56,812 nucleotides of DNA from Prevotella sp. (GTDB taxonomy: Bacteria; Bacteroidota; Bacteroidia; Bacteroidales; Bacteroidaceae): the NCBI GenBank assembly GCA_017965725.1, contig JAGCPK010000143.1:1-56812 (forward strand). Direction: 5' to 3'. Below the pieces are notes generated by a model that saw only the letters and a list, made by a program, of their open reading frames with translations, was not told where the DNA came from and did no database searches. Made by a program: the position numbers and the translations under genes. Each line of letters begins with the position of its first letter. Within the stretch, counting starts at the first letter, position 1. This document shows, one piece after another, positions 26,957 to 34,700 of the stretch.

Positions 26957-27169
26957 ATGGAAAGAATAGAATTAGTCGAATTAGGCAAAATCATTAAGTC
27001 TAAACGTGAATCAAAGGGACTCACGCAACTTGAACTTGCGGAGAAATCCGATGTGGATAGGAATTATATCGGAATGTTGGAGAGAGGTGAACGAAATCCC
27101 TCTTATCTTTCATTATTGAAAATTGCCAAAGGATTAAACATCAAAGTGTATAACTTGATAAAACCATAA
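26957..27169 (+). CDS. XRE-family HTH regulator (putative controller protein of the restriction-modification system)
   Basis: A 70-residue protein that is almost entirely one lambda-repressor-type HTH domain: LGKIIKSKRESKGLTQLELA, DVDRNYIGMLERGERNPSY, LLKIAKGLNIKVYNLI. Size, sequence pattern and position just before a nuclease gene fit a C protein, which delays nuclease expression until the host DNA is methylated. The candidate nuclease starts two bases after its stop codon. The palindrome at 23913-23941 is a possible binding site. I see no clear promoter of its own; it lies just downstream of a terminator. Confidence 0.88.
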   Translation: MERIELVELGKIIKSKRESKGLTQLELAEKSDVDRNYIGMLERGERNPSYLSLLKIAKGLNIKVYNLIKP

Positions 27170-27171
27170 TT

Positions 27172-28080
27172 ATGCTGTACCCTAACACACTAAATGAAAT
27201 TGAAACCAACACCAATCCAGGTGTTGAGTATGAAATTGCACTATTTGCAAAACTAATTACTAGCGACAGTGATGATTACCAAAAAGTAATTGATTCTATA
27301 CATAAACGTAATGACTGCTCGAAAGTTATAGATATAATGAATAAAACAAATTTAAGAATTCTTTATGGAGAATTAGTTAATTTTGGTTTTACATTAGAAG
27401 ACGCATCTTTTGAAACGCAAAACGACAATGTTGGGCCTGCTGATATTGTTTTGACAGTTATTGATAAATATAACATAGAGTTTAAATTGGGATTGTCTAT
27501 CAAGTATGCAAATAAAAATACACTTAATCCTACTGCTCGAAGATTTTTAACCGATTCTCAAATATCAGTATTAAATGAGAAGTTTGAGAATGTCTATATC
27601 CCTAAATACTTAGAAGAAATGAAAAAAAAGTTTGGTAATGTCAATAACTGGAAAAGAAAACGTTCAGTAGTTGCTGATGCGTTTTATGATCTTATGAGAA
27701 ATGCAGTTATTGAAAATTGGCCAAACATATGTGACAAAACCACACTTTTAGCGACAATGTTTCATGCAAATTCCCCTATTCCTTTTTGGGTGATTAACTA
27801 CAATCAAAACGGATACACAGTTGAGACTATACCGGAAACTATTGATGAAAGTAGAGCAAATGACATCAAGGTAGAAAAATATCGTGACTGTTTTGTCGCT
27901 TTCAAATTAGATGGTCGAATAATAGGAAAAGTTCAGGTCAAATGCAATAATGGCTTTATAGAGGATCAATTTAACCATGCAGGTAAAGCCAAGAAAAAGA
28001 CCCCTGATTTCATAATTGATGGCGCTCCTAAAATAAAGGGAAAGCCTTTCGGTTCGTGGGATTTTACTTTAGGTATTTAA
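27172..28080 (+). CDS. Probable type II restriction endonuclease with PD-(D/E)xK motif
   Basis: A 302-residue soluble protein with no signal peptide. GPADIVL (D91) followed by IEFK (E103, K105) and GLSIKYANKN gives a PD-(D/E)xK arrangement; the GLSIKY segment recalls the EIGLSIKHN of HaeIII-family nucleases. The rest is lysine-rich, with TPDFIIDGAPKIKGKPFG near the C-terminus. Location directly after a controller-type regulator and two methyltransferase genes supports a nuclease role. The recognition site cannot be read. The family assignment is from memory and needs a profile search; a different endonuclease fold is possible. Confidence 0.65.
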   Translation: MLYPNTLNEIETNTNPGVEYEIALFAKLITSDSDDYQKVIDSIHKRNDCSKVIDIMNKTNLRILYGELVNFGFTLEDASFETQNDNVGPADIVLTVIDKYNIEFKLGLSIKYANKNTLNPTARRFLTDSQISVLNEKFENVYIPKYLEEMKKKFGNVNNWKRKRSVVADAFYDLMRNAVIENWPNICDKTTLLATMFHANSPIPFWVINYNQNGYTVETIPETIDESRANDIKVEKYRDCFVAFKLDGRIIGKVQVKCNNGFIEDQFNHAGKAKKKTPDFIIDGAPKIKGKPFGSWDFTLGI

Positions 28081-28098
28081 TTATATAACGATATTATT

Positions 28099-29061
28099 AT
28101 GATTAGCGAGATTTTTAATAAAACAAAAGACATTATCATTAATGCGGATATTGATGGTTTCTTATCTGGAATGATATTGCAGAAATACTATGGGTGTAAT
28201 GTGGTTGGTTTCAGCAATAGTTGGGATTGTGTTTGGATTACGCCAGAATATGAATCCTCAAATAGTAATGCCCTATATAAGCCTGTATACATTGACTTAT
28301 ATGTTGTTAACCCTGATGTGATTTGTATTGAACAGCATATAATAGGGTATGACGATGCGCATAATAAGAGGTTATCGTCTTTGGGAACAAAAATAAATCC
28401 AAATCTTATGTGTAATGGACGAACATTTACAGGTGATTATTTTCACAAATATCCCTTTGGAACTGTTCACTTCCTTATTGCTTTACTGGAAAGAGAAGGT
28501 GTTCATGTTCAATTGCCTTCTCTTGATTCCATTACGGGACAAATAGCCAAGAACTATAATCTTACAGTCGGGGATATTTTGCTTCGTGCAGATGATGCAC
28601 TATTCTCATCTTTAGGAAAATATAAGTCTAATACAGAAAAATGGTGGCCTTGGCTTTTTGATTTTTCTGGTAATGCAGATTCTATTAATGCGATGATGAG
28701 ATATGTCTGTGAAGCAAACCCTAATAACAAATTTAAAGTTAAAGATAGGACCGGAGAATATTTCACAAGAGAATTTCAATGTAGTGGTATGGATGGCGAA
28801 TACAAAAATATTACCGATAATAATGGTAACCTCCTTAGTTGTGTTCTTAAATATCGTGATGAAATATGTAATATGATGAATATGTCATTAGATATTCCAC
28901 TTATATACAATATTCATCAAGGTAATGCATCAACGAAAAAATATTTGGATACCAGTGTAGAACTAGATTATCAACATAATCCTGATTTATATTCCTATGC
29001 TTTCATTTATGGACCTAGGTCTCCCAAGGATAATTTCAGTTTTACAATAGATATGCAATAA
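28099..29061 (+). CDS. Unrecognised protein with DHH-phosphoesterase-like motifs, in the restriction-modification cassette
   Basis: A 320-residue soluble protein I cannot assign to a named family. Residues 12-24 read IIINADIDGFLSG, close to the D-x-D-G motif I of DHH phosphoesterases (D17, D19). PVYIDLYV (D66) resembles motif II, and CIEQHIIGYDDAH at 76-88 lies where DHH would be, with EQH (78-80) in its place. TGDYFHKYPFGTVHFLIALLE is a further conserved-looking segment. DHH enzymes such as RecJ and nanoRNases cleave nucleic acids or cyclic nucleotides. The gene follows the putative nuclease by 18 bases on the same strand and is followed by a hairpin, so it looks like the last gene of the cassette. 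Confidence 0.55.
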   Translation: MISEIFNKTKDIIINADIDGFLSGMILQKYYGCNVVGFSNSWDCVWITPEYESSNSNALYKPVYIDLYVVNPDVICIEQHIIGYDDAHNKRLSSLGTKINPNLMCNGRTFTGDYFHKYPFGTVHFLIALLEREGVHVQLPSLDSITGQIAKNYNLTVGDILLRADDALFSSLGKYKSNTEKWWPWLFDFSGNADSINAMMRYVCEANPNNKFKVKDRTGEYFTREFQCSGMDGEYKNITDNNGNLLSCVLKYRDEICNMMNMSLDIPLIYNIHQGNASTKKYLDTSVELDYQHNPDLYSYAFIYGPRSPKDNFSFTIDMQ

Positions 29062-29071
29062 TTATAGGACA

Positions 29072-29104
29072 TACGGGGACTAGTGAAATGAACCAGTCCC
29101 CGTA
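29072..29104 (+). terminator. Hairpin after the defence cassette
   Basis: TACGGGGACT (29072-29081) and AGTCCCCGTA (29095-29104) form a perfect 10-bp stem with a 13-base loop, starting 10 bases after the preceding stop codon. No T run follows, so it may act as an RNA-end-stabilising hairpin or a factor-assisted terminator. Confidence 0.55.
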
Positions 29105-29285
29105 ACGAGATTTATATTCGGGTAATTTGCCAATCATAACTGAATAATAATACGATGCTGAAATTGGAGGATTTCAGCCTGATATTTTTTGATTTCGGGT
29201 TGAAATCTGAGAATAACGGCATTTTTAGGTAGATGCGGATTCTTTTACATTCCTATTTGCATATACATGCACATGCATACGTATA
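29105..29285. other. Gene-free spacer with hairpins and an alternating purine-pyrimidine run
   Basis: No coding frame is convincing here. CTGAAAT/ATTTCAG (29158-29177, 6-base loop) and GATTTC/GAAATC (29191-29207, 5-base loop) form small stems; the first is followed by a T run. From 29258 to 29289 purines and pyrimidines alternate without exception for 32 bases, a pattern that favours left-handed or unpaired DNA under supercoiling. Confidence 0.6.
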
Positions 29286-29425
29286 TATAGTTGCCATACT
29301 TGGAAAAGATGCGGCCCTCGCAACCCTTGTGACCCCTAAGTCGTTTTGACTTGTGTGGGGCGTTTCAGAGGTTAGGGGTCGGAAGGGTTGCGAGGGTCGC
29401 ATCTTTTCCAGGTATTACAACTATA
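29286..29425. repeat. Large imperfect palindrome (54-base arms)
   Basis: Arms 29286-29339 and 29372-29425 are reverse complements at 48 of 54 positions, around a 32-base centre. The left arm contains GGAAAAGATGCGGCCCTCGC and the right arm the matching complement with a few changes. An RNA from this region would fold into a long hairpin. It could be a miniature inverted-repeat element, a REP-type element or a structured RNA; it lies between the defence cassette and the alpha-galactosidase gene and 41 bases past the end of the latter. Confidence 0.75.
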
Positions 29426-29466
29426 GGGGTTTCCATACAAAATGTAACATGGGTGTGTAGGCAACC

Positions 29467-31650
29467 TTACTCGGCTTCTAACAAAAGCACACGACTGCTC
29501 CAGTCAGTTTTCTTCGACCATTCTGGTTCGTTACGATAGGGCATTTCCAGACCGTGGCTCATCAGATAGGCACCACTGAAGGTCTTGCCTTCGATATCCA
29601 GAGGCTTCAGGTCGATACGGTTCAGTTCGTGTACCTTATAATTCTTTTTAGCATCGAGACCTGCCATCTTCACTCGTGGCAGATGTTCGTTCTGGAACGA
29701 TTCCGTCTTCCACCAGAAGAACACGCTCTTGTCCTTGGCTTCGTTGACATACATGAGTGAAGCGAGACCCACTTTGTCGTAAGGAGAAACGAGGCGATAG
29801 AGATCGCCAAACTGCACGATAGGACGAATCTGCTTATACTCAGCAATCGCCTTGCGACAGAGGGCCTTCTCATCGTCCGTCATGTTCTTGGGTTGGATCT
29901 CCATACCGAGGCGTCCGCTCATCGCCACGTCGATACGATATTTCATCGCGGTGGTGCGGAAGACAGTATGATTAGGTGTGGCAGAGATATGCGAAGCCAT
30001 CGCGATAGCGGGGAAGAAATACGAAGTACCCCACTGCATATAGATGCGCTGGAGGGCATCGGTGTTGTCGCTCACCCAGAACTCGTCGAAGTAGGGGAGT
30101 ACACCCCAGTTAGCGCGTCCACCACCAGAGGCACAGGCTTGGATGGTGAGGTCAGGATATTTGGCACGGATCCGCTCACAGGTTTTTTGTAAGCCACGAT
30201 GATACTCGATGTTCAGATGGCTTTGGTCGTTCATCGTCAGATATTGTGAACCGTGATTCAGAATCGGCATATTAGCATCCCACTTGATATAGTCGATTTC
30301 AGGATACTTCGTCATCAGGTCATCGACGATGCTGAACACGAAGTCCTGTACCTTGGGATTGCTCATGTCGAGTACCAATTGTGTACCGCCACGACCCTGC
30401 ACCGCCTCACGCTTCGGGGCCTTGACAATCCAGTCGGGGTGAGCCTCGTAGAGTTCACTCACACTGTTCGTCATCTCAGGCTCAATCCAGATACCGAACT
30501 TGATGCCGTGTTTCTTGGCATCACGCAATAGTCCCTCAATACCTTCAGGCAGTTTGTTTTTATCCACCACCCAGTCGCCCAGACTCGAATTGTCCGTTTT
30601 ACGGGGGTACTTATCGCCAAACCAACCGTCGTCCATCACGAAGAGTTCTCCACCCATCGAGGCAATGTCGCCCATCATCTGGTCCATGCCCTGTTGGTTG
30701 ATGTCGAAATAGACACCCTCCCAGGAGTTCAACAGGATCTTACGCTCCTTGTCGCCATGAGCCAGCATATATTTTCGGCCCCATTTGTGGAAATTCCGGG
30801 AAACGCCAGAGAGTCCCTGCTGTGAGAAACTGAGGGCTACCTTTGGGGTGGTGAAGGTCTCGCCCTTCTTCAGGTGATACTCAGAGTTGTCAGGGTTGAT
30901 GCCTGCAAAGAAATAATGATACTCCGTGTCGTCGGTCTCCACCTTCAACTCATAGTTGCCTGAGTAACAAAGGGCCGCACCAATCACGTCGCCATAGTTC
31001 TCCTGACCCTTGCCGTCGAGGGAGAACATCACCTCAGCATGATCCGTATGCGAGTTGCGCGTACCATCCTTATTCTTGATGACTTTCTCACCAGGCAGAA
31101 CAGGCTCCTCCACCAGACGGGTTTCGTTGGCCCAAGAGCCGTAGAAGTGCGAGAGCCACACATTACTGCGACGGATGGGGAGGGAGATAGAGGCAAACTG
31201 CGTCAGTGTGACAGGCTTTGCCTCGCCGTTGGTGATATCCGTCCATGTCTCAATCATATCCTCGTCGTAGATAGCACGATAATACAGGTTGACGGTGATA
31301 GGATAGACGGGATCCTTCAAGGATATCTGGGTGATGTCACCTTTCTTTTCCATGCCTGTGGTAACGAGTTCCGTTGACATATTTCCGTCGGCATGGCGCA
31401 TGGCCAGCGCTGCCTCAGCAGGGGCATTCTGACCGTAGGCAGGATAAGCGTCCATCCGTCCGTTACGAGGTCCTTGCAGATGAGCCAGGTCGTAGTCGCT
31501 CAGTTTCGTGCCATAATAGACATATTGCGGTTGTTTACCGTTTTCTACATTCAGCACCATCGTGGTGTTTTTGGTCTGAATAGTCACCTGCTCGGCCTGC
31601 ATCATCATCGACACAGCCAACAGCATTCCGAGAATCATTTCTTTCTTCAT
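29467..31650 (-). CDS. Alpha-galactosidase, glycoside hydrolase family 36
   Basis: A 727-residue exported enzyme that hydrolyses alpha-galactosides such as raffinose-type sugars. A signal peptide (MKKEMILGMLLAVSMMMQAE) precedes the N-terminal beta-supersandwich domain. The catalytic barrel has MDDGWFGDKY near 339, IKWDAN with the probable nucleophile D458, and WVSDNTDALQRI with the probable acid/base D528. FGIWIEPEMTN is another GH36 signature. Length is usual for the family. It stands alone, divergent from mntP, with no SusCD pair nearby. Confidence 0.94.
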   Translation of the reverse strand: MKKEMILGMLLAVSMMMQAEQVTIQTKNTTMVLNVENGKQPQYVYYGTKLSDYDLAHLQGPRNGRMDAYPAYGQNAPAEAALAMRHADGNMSTELVTTGMEKKGDITQISLKDPVYPITVNLYYRAIYDEDMIETWTDITNGEAKPVTLTQFASISLPIRRSNVWLSHFYGSWANETRLVEEPVLPGEKVIKNKDGTRNSHTDHAEVMFSLDGKGQENYGDVIGAALCYSGNYELKVETDDTEYHYFFAGINPDNSEYHLKKGETFTTPKVALSFSQQGLSGVSRNFHKWGRKYMLAHGDKERKILLNSWEGVYFDINQQGMDQMMGDIASMGGELFVMDDGWFGDKYPRKTDNSSLGDWVVDKNKLPEGIEGLLRDAKKHGIKFGIWIEPEMTNSVSELYEAHPDWIVKAPKREAVQGRGGTQLVLDMSNPKVQDFVFSIVDDLMTKYPEIDYIKWDANMPILNHGSQYLTMNDQSHLNIEYHRGLQKTCERIRAKYPDLTIQACASGGGRANWGVLPYFDEFWVSDNTDALQRIYMQWGTSYFFPAIAMASHISATPNHTVFRTTAMKYRIDVAMSGRLGMEIQPKNMTDDEKALCRKAIAEYKQIRPIVQFGDLYRLVSPYDKVGLASLMYVNEAKDKSVFFWWKTESFQNEHLPRVKMAGLDAKKNYKVHELNRIDLKPLDIEGKTFSGAYLMSHGLEMPYRNEPEWSKKTDWSSRVLLLEAE

Positions 31651-31735
31651 AATTGCTGATGAGTATTGTTTTTAGTTTCTGGTGCAAAAATACAAAAAAT
31701 GTCAAATATTACACGGTTTTTCACGGATTATTTCT

Positions 31736-31743
31736 TACCTTTG
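31736..31743 (+). promoter_or_regulatory. -7 promoter element upstream of mntP
   Basis: TACCTTTG matches the Bacteroidota -7 consensus, 37 bases before the mntP ATG. The -33 region is not a clear TTTG. On the other strand, a TATTTTTG (31685-31692 region) may serve the alpha-galactosidase gene. Confidence 0.5.
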
Positions 31744-31780
31744 CGTCCAAAATGCAAGAATCCGATAAATAAATACCACC

Positions 31781-32359
31781 ATGAGTCTGCTTGACATCAT
31801 CCTCTTGGCGATAGCCCTTGCGATGGACTGCTTCACCGTTTCTATCGTCTGTGGCGTCATACTTCGAGGTGAGCAGCGCTCATCATTTGTCACTTATCGT
31901 TTGGCCTTTCTTTTCGGCCTCTTTCAGGCACTGATGCCACTCATAGGTTGGCTGGGCATCAGCCATTTCAGCCAATATCTCGAAGCCGTGGATCACTGGA
32001 TTGCCTTTGGTATGTTGGCTTTCATCGGTGGAAAGATGATAAAGGAGAGTTTCGATGATGCGGAAGGAAAGCATTTTGACCCTTGTCGCCTGCGTACACA
32101 GTTGCTCTTAGCCGTTGCTACAAGCATTGATGCATTGGCTGTCGGCATCTCCTTCGCCTGTACGGGTTATGACACTCTTTCTCAACTCACCCAGCCTTTG
32201 CTGATGATTGGCTTGGCTTCCTTTGTCCTTTCTCTCTTGGGCTATTACTTAGGTCGTCGTTTTGGCAGTATCATCACCCGTCGCCTCAAACCCGAACTCT
32301 TCGGCGGCTTCATTCTTATTCTTATTGGTGTGAAGATTCTTCTTACTCACCTGTTATGA
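31781..32359 (+). CDS. mntP: Manganese efflux pump MntP
   Basis: A 192-residue inner-membrane protein with six hydrophobic segments that exports Mn(II). LLAIALAMDCFTVSIVCGV in the first helix and LLAVATSIDALAVGISFA in the fourth carry the conserved aspartates of the two repeated halves, and IGWLGISHF and IAFGMLAFIGGKMIKES match MntP. The C-terminal helix (ELFGGFILILIGVKILLTHL) is typical. In several bacteria mntP is under a manganese riboswitch; I see no yybP-ykoY pattern in the short upstream region here. Confidence 0.93.
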   Translation: MSLLDIILLAIALAMDCFTVSIVCGVILRGEQRSSFVTYRLAFLFGLFQALMPLIGWLGISHFSQYLEAVDHWIAFGMLAFIGGKMIKESFDDAEGKHFDPCRLRTQLLLAVATSIDALAVGISFACTGYDTLSQLTQPLLMIGLASFVLSLLGYYLGRRFGSIITRRLKPELFGGFILILIGVKILLTHLL

Positions 32360-32389
32360 AATGCCTTTGCTACAAAAAAATCCAATAAT

Positions 32390-32423
32390 CTTGCAATGAT
32401 ATCAAAACAATTTGCTATCTTTG
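32390..32423 (+). promoter_or_regulatory. Promoter of the cobalamin riboswitch and btuB operon
   Basis: TATCTTTG at 32416-32423 fits the -7 element; CTTG at 32390-32393 is a plausible -33 element with 22 bases between. The riboswitch begins directly downstream. Confidence 0.6.
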
Positions 32424-32429
32424 CACTCT

Positions 32430-32655
32430 GTAATCGGTTCACCTTCGGGTGATGAAAAGGGAATCGGGTGTAAGTCCCGGACAGTCCCGCTGCTGTGAGT
32501 CGTCCTTCGAGGCGCAAACAAGACGATAGTGAGTACTAATCGTCCGATAGTGAGTACTAATCGTCAGTCACTGAGATTATCGGGAAGACGTTTGCGACCA
32601 GACGACAAGTCAGAAGACCTGCCGACGAAAACGATGCCGTTCACCGGTCTCTGGG
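32430..32655 (+). ncRNA. Cobalamin riboswitch
   Basis: The leader carries the hallmarks of the adenosylcobalamin-class riboswitch: AAGGGAATC, then GTGTAAGTCCCGGACAGTCC and CGCTGCTGTGA (about 32457-32498), and the B12 box AAGTCAGAAGACCTGCC at 32607-32623. It lies between the promoter and btuB, ending about 12 bases before the start codon, so it probably represses translation or transcription of the B12 uptake operon when cobalamin is plentiful. The variable middle part is enlarged by an exact tandem duplication (32524-32565). Confidence 0.93.
32524..32565 (+). repeat. Exact 21-bp tandem duplication inside the cobalamin riboswitch
   Basis: Positions 32524-32544 and 32545-32565 are identical. 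Each unit folds on itself (CGATAGT, loop GAGT, ACT, bulged A, ATCG), so the duplication adds a complete small stem-loop to a peripheral part of the riboswitch, between the core and the B12 box. Confidence 0.9.
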
Positions 32656-32666
32656 GTTAGAAGGTG

Positions 32667-34700
32667 ATGGCGACTCTGAAGAAAGAGATGAAGCGACTTG
32701 GCATATTGACGATGACTTATTTGTTGTCTGCCGTGGCAATGGCACAGAGTAAGTTAGACTCCGTACAACACGTTCGGGAAATCGTTGTTGTGTCAAGACC
32801 TGCCATGCGGGAAGTGGTGCCCAGTCAAAAACTCAATGGTGAGATACTGGAGAAACTCAACACGCATTCTGTGGCCGACGCCTTGCGCTATTTCTCGGGT
32901 ATTCAGTTAAAGGATTATGGCGGTGTGGGTGGCATCAAGACAGTGAACATCCGTTCGATGGGAACGCACCACTTAGGTATCTCATATGACGGTGTGCAGT
33001 TGGGAAATGCACAAAACGGACAGATAGACCTCGGACAGTTCTCGCTCGACAATGTGGAAGAGATAACCCTCTATAACGGACAGAAGAGTGCCATTTTCCA
33101 ACCCGCCAGTGACTTTGGTAATGCAGGTGCAATTTATATCCGTACAAAGACACCTGAGTTTACTGAGTCGGGGTCATACAGGTTAAAGTTCAAGGCGCAG
33201 TATGGGTCGAGTGATATGTTCCGATTCTCAACGCTTTGGGAACAGAAACTATCAGAGACATTGAGTTCGTCGGTGAGTGCTGGTTTCCTGACAGCCAGTG
33301 GAAAGTATAAGTTCCGCTATGAGCGTCGTTATCCGAATGGTCAGACGGCTTGGGATACGACAGCCGTCCGACAGAATGGTGATATCCATGCCGAGCGTAT
33401 CGAGGCAAATCTCTTTGGACGACTGGAACAGGGTGGTTGGCAGGTGAAGGGTTATCTCTATAACTCTGCCCGAGGCATCCCTGGGGCTATCGTCAACAAT
33501 GTATGGCGCAGGGGTGAGCGGCAGCAGGATCTAAATACCTTCGTACAGGCCGACTTTAATAAGAATATCGGAGAGGGTTTTTCCACACGTTGGCTGGCAA
33601 AGTATGCCTACTACAACACCCATTATGTGAATAGAGACTCAACACAGTTGCCAGTGGATAACCGCTACAAACAACAGGAACTCTATTTCTCAACTGCCAA
33701 TGTACTAGAACTGCTTCCCAACTGGAGTGCTTCGCTGAGTTATGACTTCAAATGGAACAAACTCAATGCGGATATCTACAACTTCGCCTATCCCACACGT
33801 ATCAGTAACCTTGTGAGCCTTGCCACTGCCATCGACTACAAACACCTGAAGGCACAAGGTTCCATCCTCGCCACCTTCATCAATGACAAAACCCATCGCA
33901 GGGGCGAGTTCGCCGGAATGAACTCAAGTAGTTCGATTTCGAAACTCACTCCCGCTTTTTTTGTGAATATCTATCCTTTCCGAGGAACCTTCTTCTCCAT
34001 GCGGGCTTATGTCAAGAAGAGTTTCCGCATGCCCACCTTCAACGATCTCTATTATACTGATATGGGCAATGCCAACCTCGTGCCGGAGAGTGCCTTGCAA
34101 TATGATTTAGGTTTTGCGCTTAACAAACATTTCGAAGAGGGTATCGTCCGTCATGCGGAGATGCATTTCGACGCTTATTATAATACGGTACACGATAAGA
34201 TTGTGGCCTACCCGAAGGGACAACAGTTCCGTTGGACAATGCTCAACCTCGGCAAGGTCCATATCAAAGGTATTGACGTAGAGGCTGAGGCGGATTTTCA
34301 GATTGGCAAGGATCTCGTGGCGACGGCCCGTGCCCAATACACCTATCAGGATGCACGCGACGTGACGAACCCCAGTGACTCTTACTACAAGCACCAGATA
34401 CCATATATCCCTTGGCATTCCGGCTCGGCCATCATTGGACTGAGTTATAAAAACTGGGACCTGAATTACTCGTTCATCTATGCTGGTGAACGCTACGACG
34501 AACAGGAGAATATCCTCTATAACCACATGGAGCCCTGGTACACCAGTGACTTGAGCGTGAGGTATCAGTTTACGATGAATAGTTTGCGGTTCATCGCACA
34601 GGCAGAGGTGAACAACGTGTTAGATCAGGACTATGAGGTCATTGTCAACTACCCCATGCCAGGCCGTAACTATGCACTCACTTTAAGCGTGGAGATATGA
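32667..34700 (+). CDS. btuB: TonB-dependent cobalamin receptor BtuB
   Basis: A 677-residue outer-membrane transporter for corrinoids. After the signal peptide (KRLGILTMTYLLSAVAMAQ) comes the plug (LNTHSVADALRYFSGIQLKDYGGVGGIKTVNIRS, in part), then a 22-strand-type barrel rich in aromatic strands, ending RNYALTLSVEI. The cobalamin riboswitch upstream and the BtuG-like gene overlapping its stop codon by four bases identify the substrate. The start is ATG 32667; GTG 32664 and ATG 32688 are alternatives, the last giving the cleanest signal peptide. It needs TonB-ExbBD, which is elsewhere. Confidence 0.92.
   Translation: MATLKKEMKRLGILTMTYLLSAVAMAQSKLDSVQHVREIVVVSRPAMREVVPSQKLNGEILEKLNTHSVADALRYFSGIQLKDYGGVGGIKTVNIRSMGTHHLGISYDGVQLGNAQNGQIDLGQFSLDNVEEITLYNGQKSAIFQPASDFGNAGAIYIRTKTPEFTESGSYRLKFKAQYGSSDMFRFSTLWEQKLSETLSSSVSAGFLTASGKYKFRYERRYPNGQTAWDTTAVRQNGDIHAERIEANLFGRLEQGGWQVKGYLYNSARGIPGAIVNNVWRRGERQQDLNTFVQADFNKNIGEGFSTRWLAKYAYYNTHYVNRDSTQLPVDNRYKQQELYFSTANVLELLPNWSASLSYDFKWNKLNADIYNFAYPTRISNLVSLATAIDYKHLKAQGSILATFINDKTHRRGEFAGMNSSSSISKLTPAFFVNIYPFRGTFFSMRAYVKKSFRMPTFNDLYYTDMGNANLVPESALQYDLGFALNKHFEEGIVRHAEMHFDAYYNTVHDKIVAYPKGQQFRWTMLNLGKVHIKGIDVEAEADFQIGKDLVATARAQYTYQDARDVTNPSDSYYKHQIPYIPWHSGSAIIGLSYKNWDLNYSFIYAGERYDEQENILYNHMEPWYTSDLSVRYQFTMNSLRFIAQAEVNNVLDQDYEVIVNYPMPGRNYALTLSVEI

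Noticed and set aside
29286-29425. Insertion-sequence ends
   Set aside because: The inverted arms enclose only 32 bases with no transposase frame, so it is not an autonomous element; listed as a palindrome instead.
31651-31780. Manganese (yybP-ykoY) riboswitch before mntP
   Set aside because: The gap to the promoter leaves only about 30 bases of leader, and the conserved riboswitch loops are not visible.
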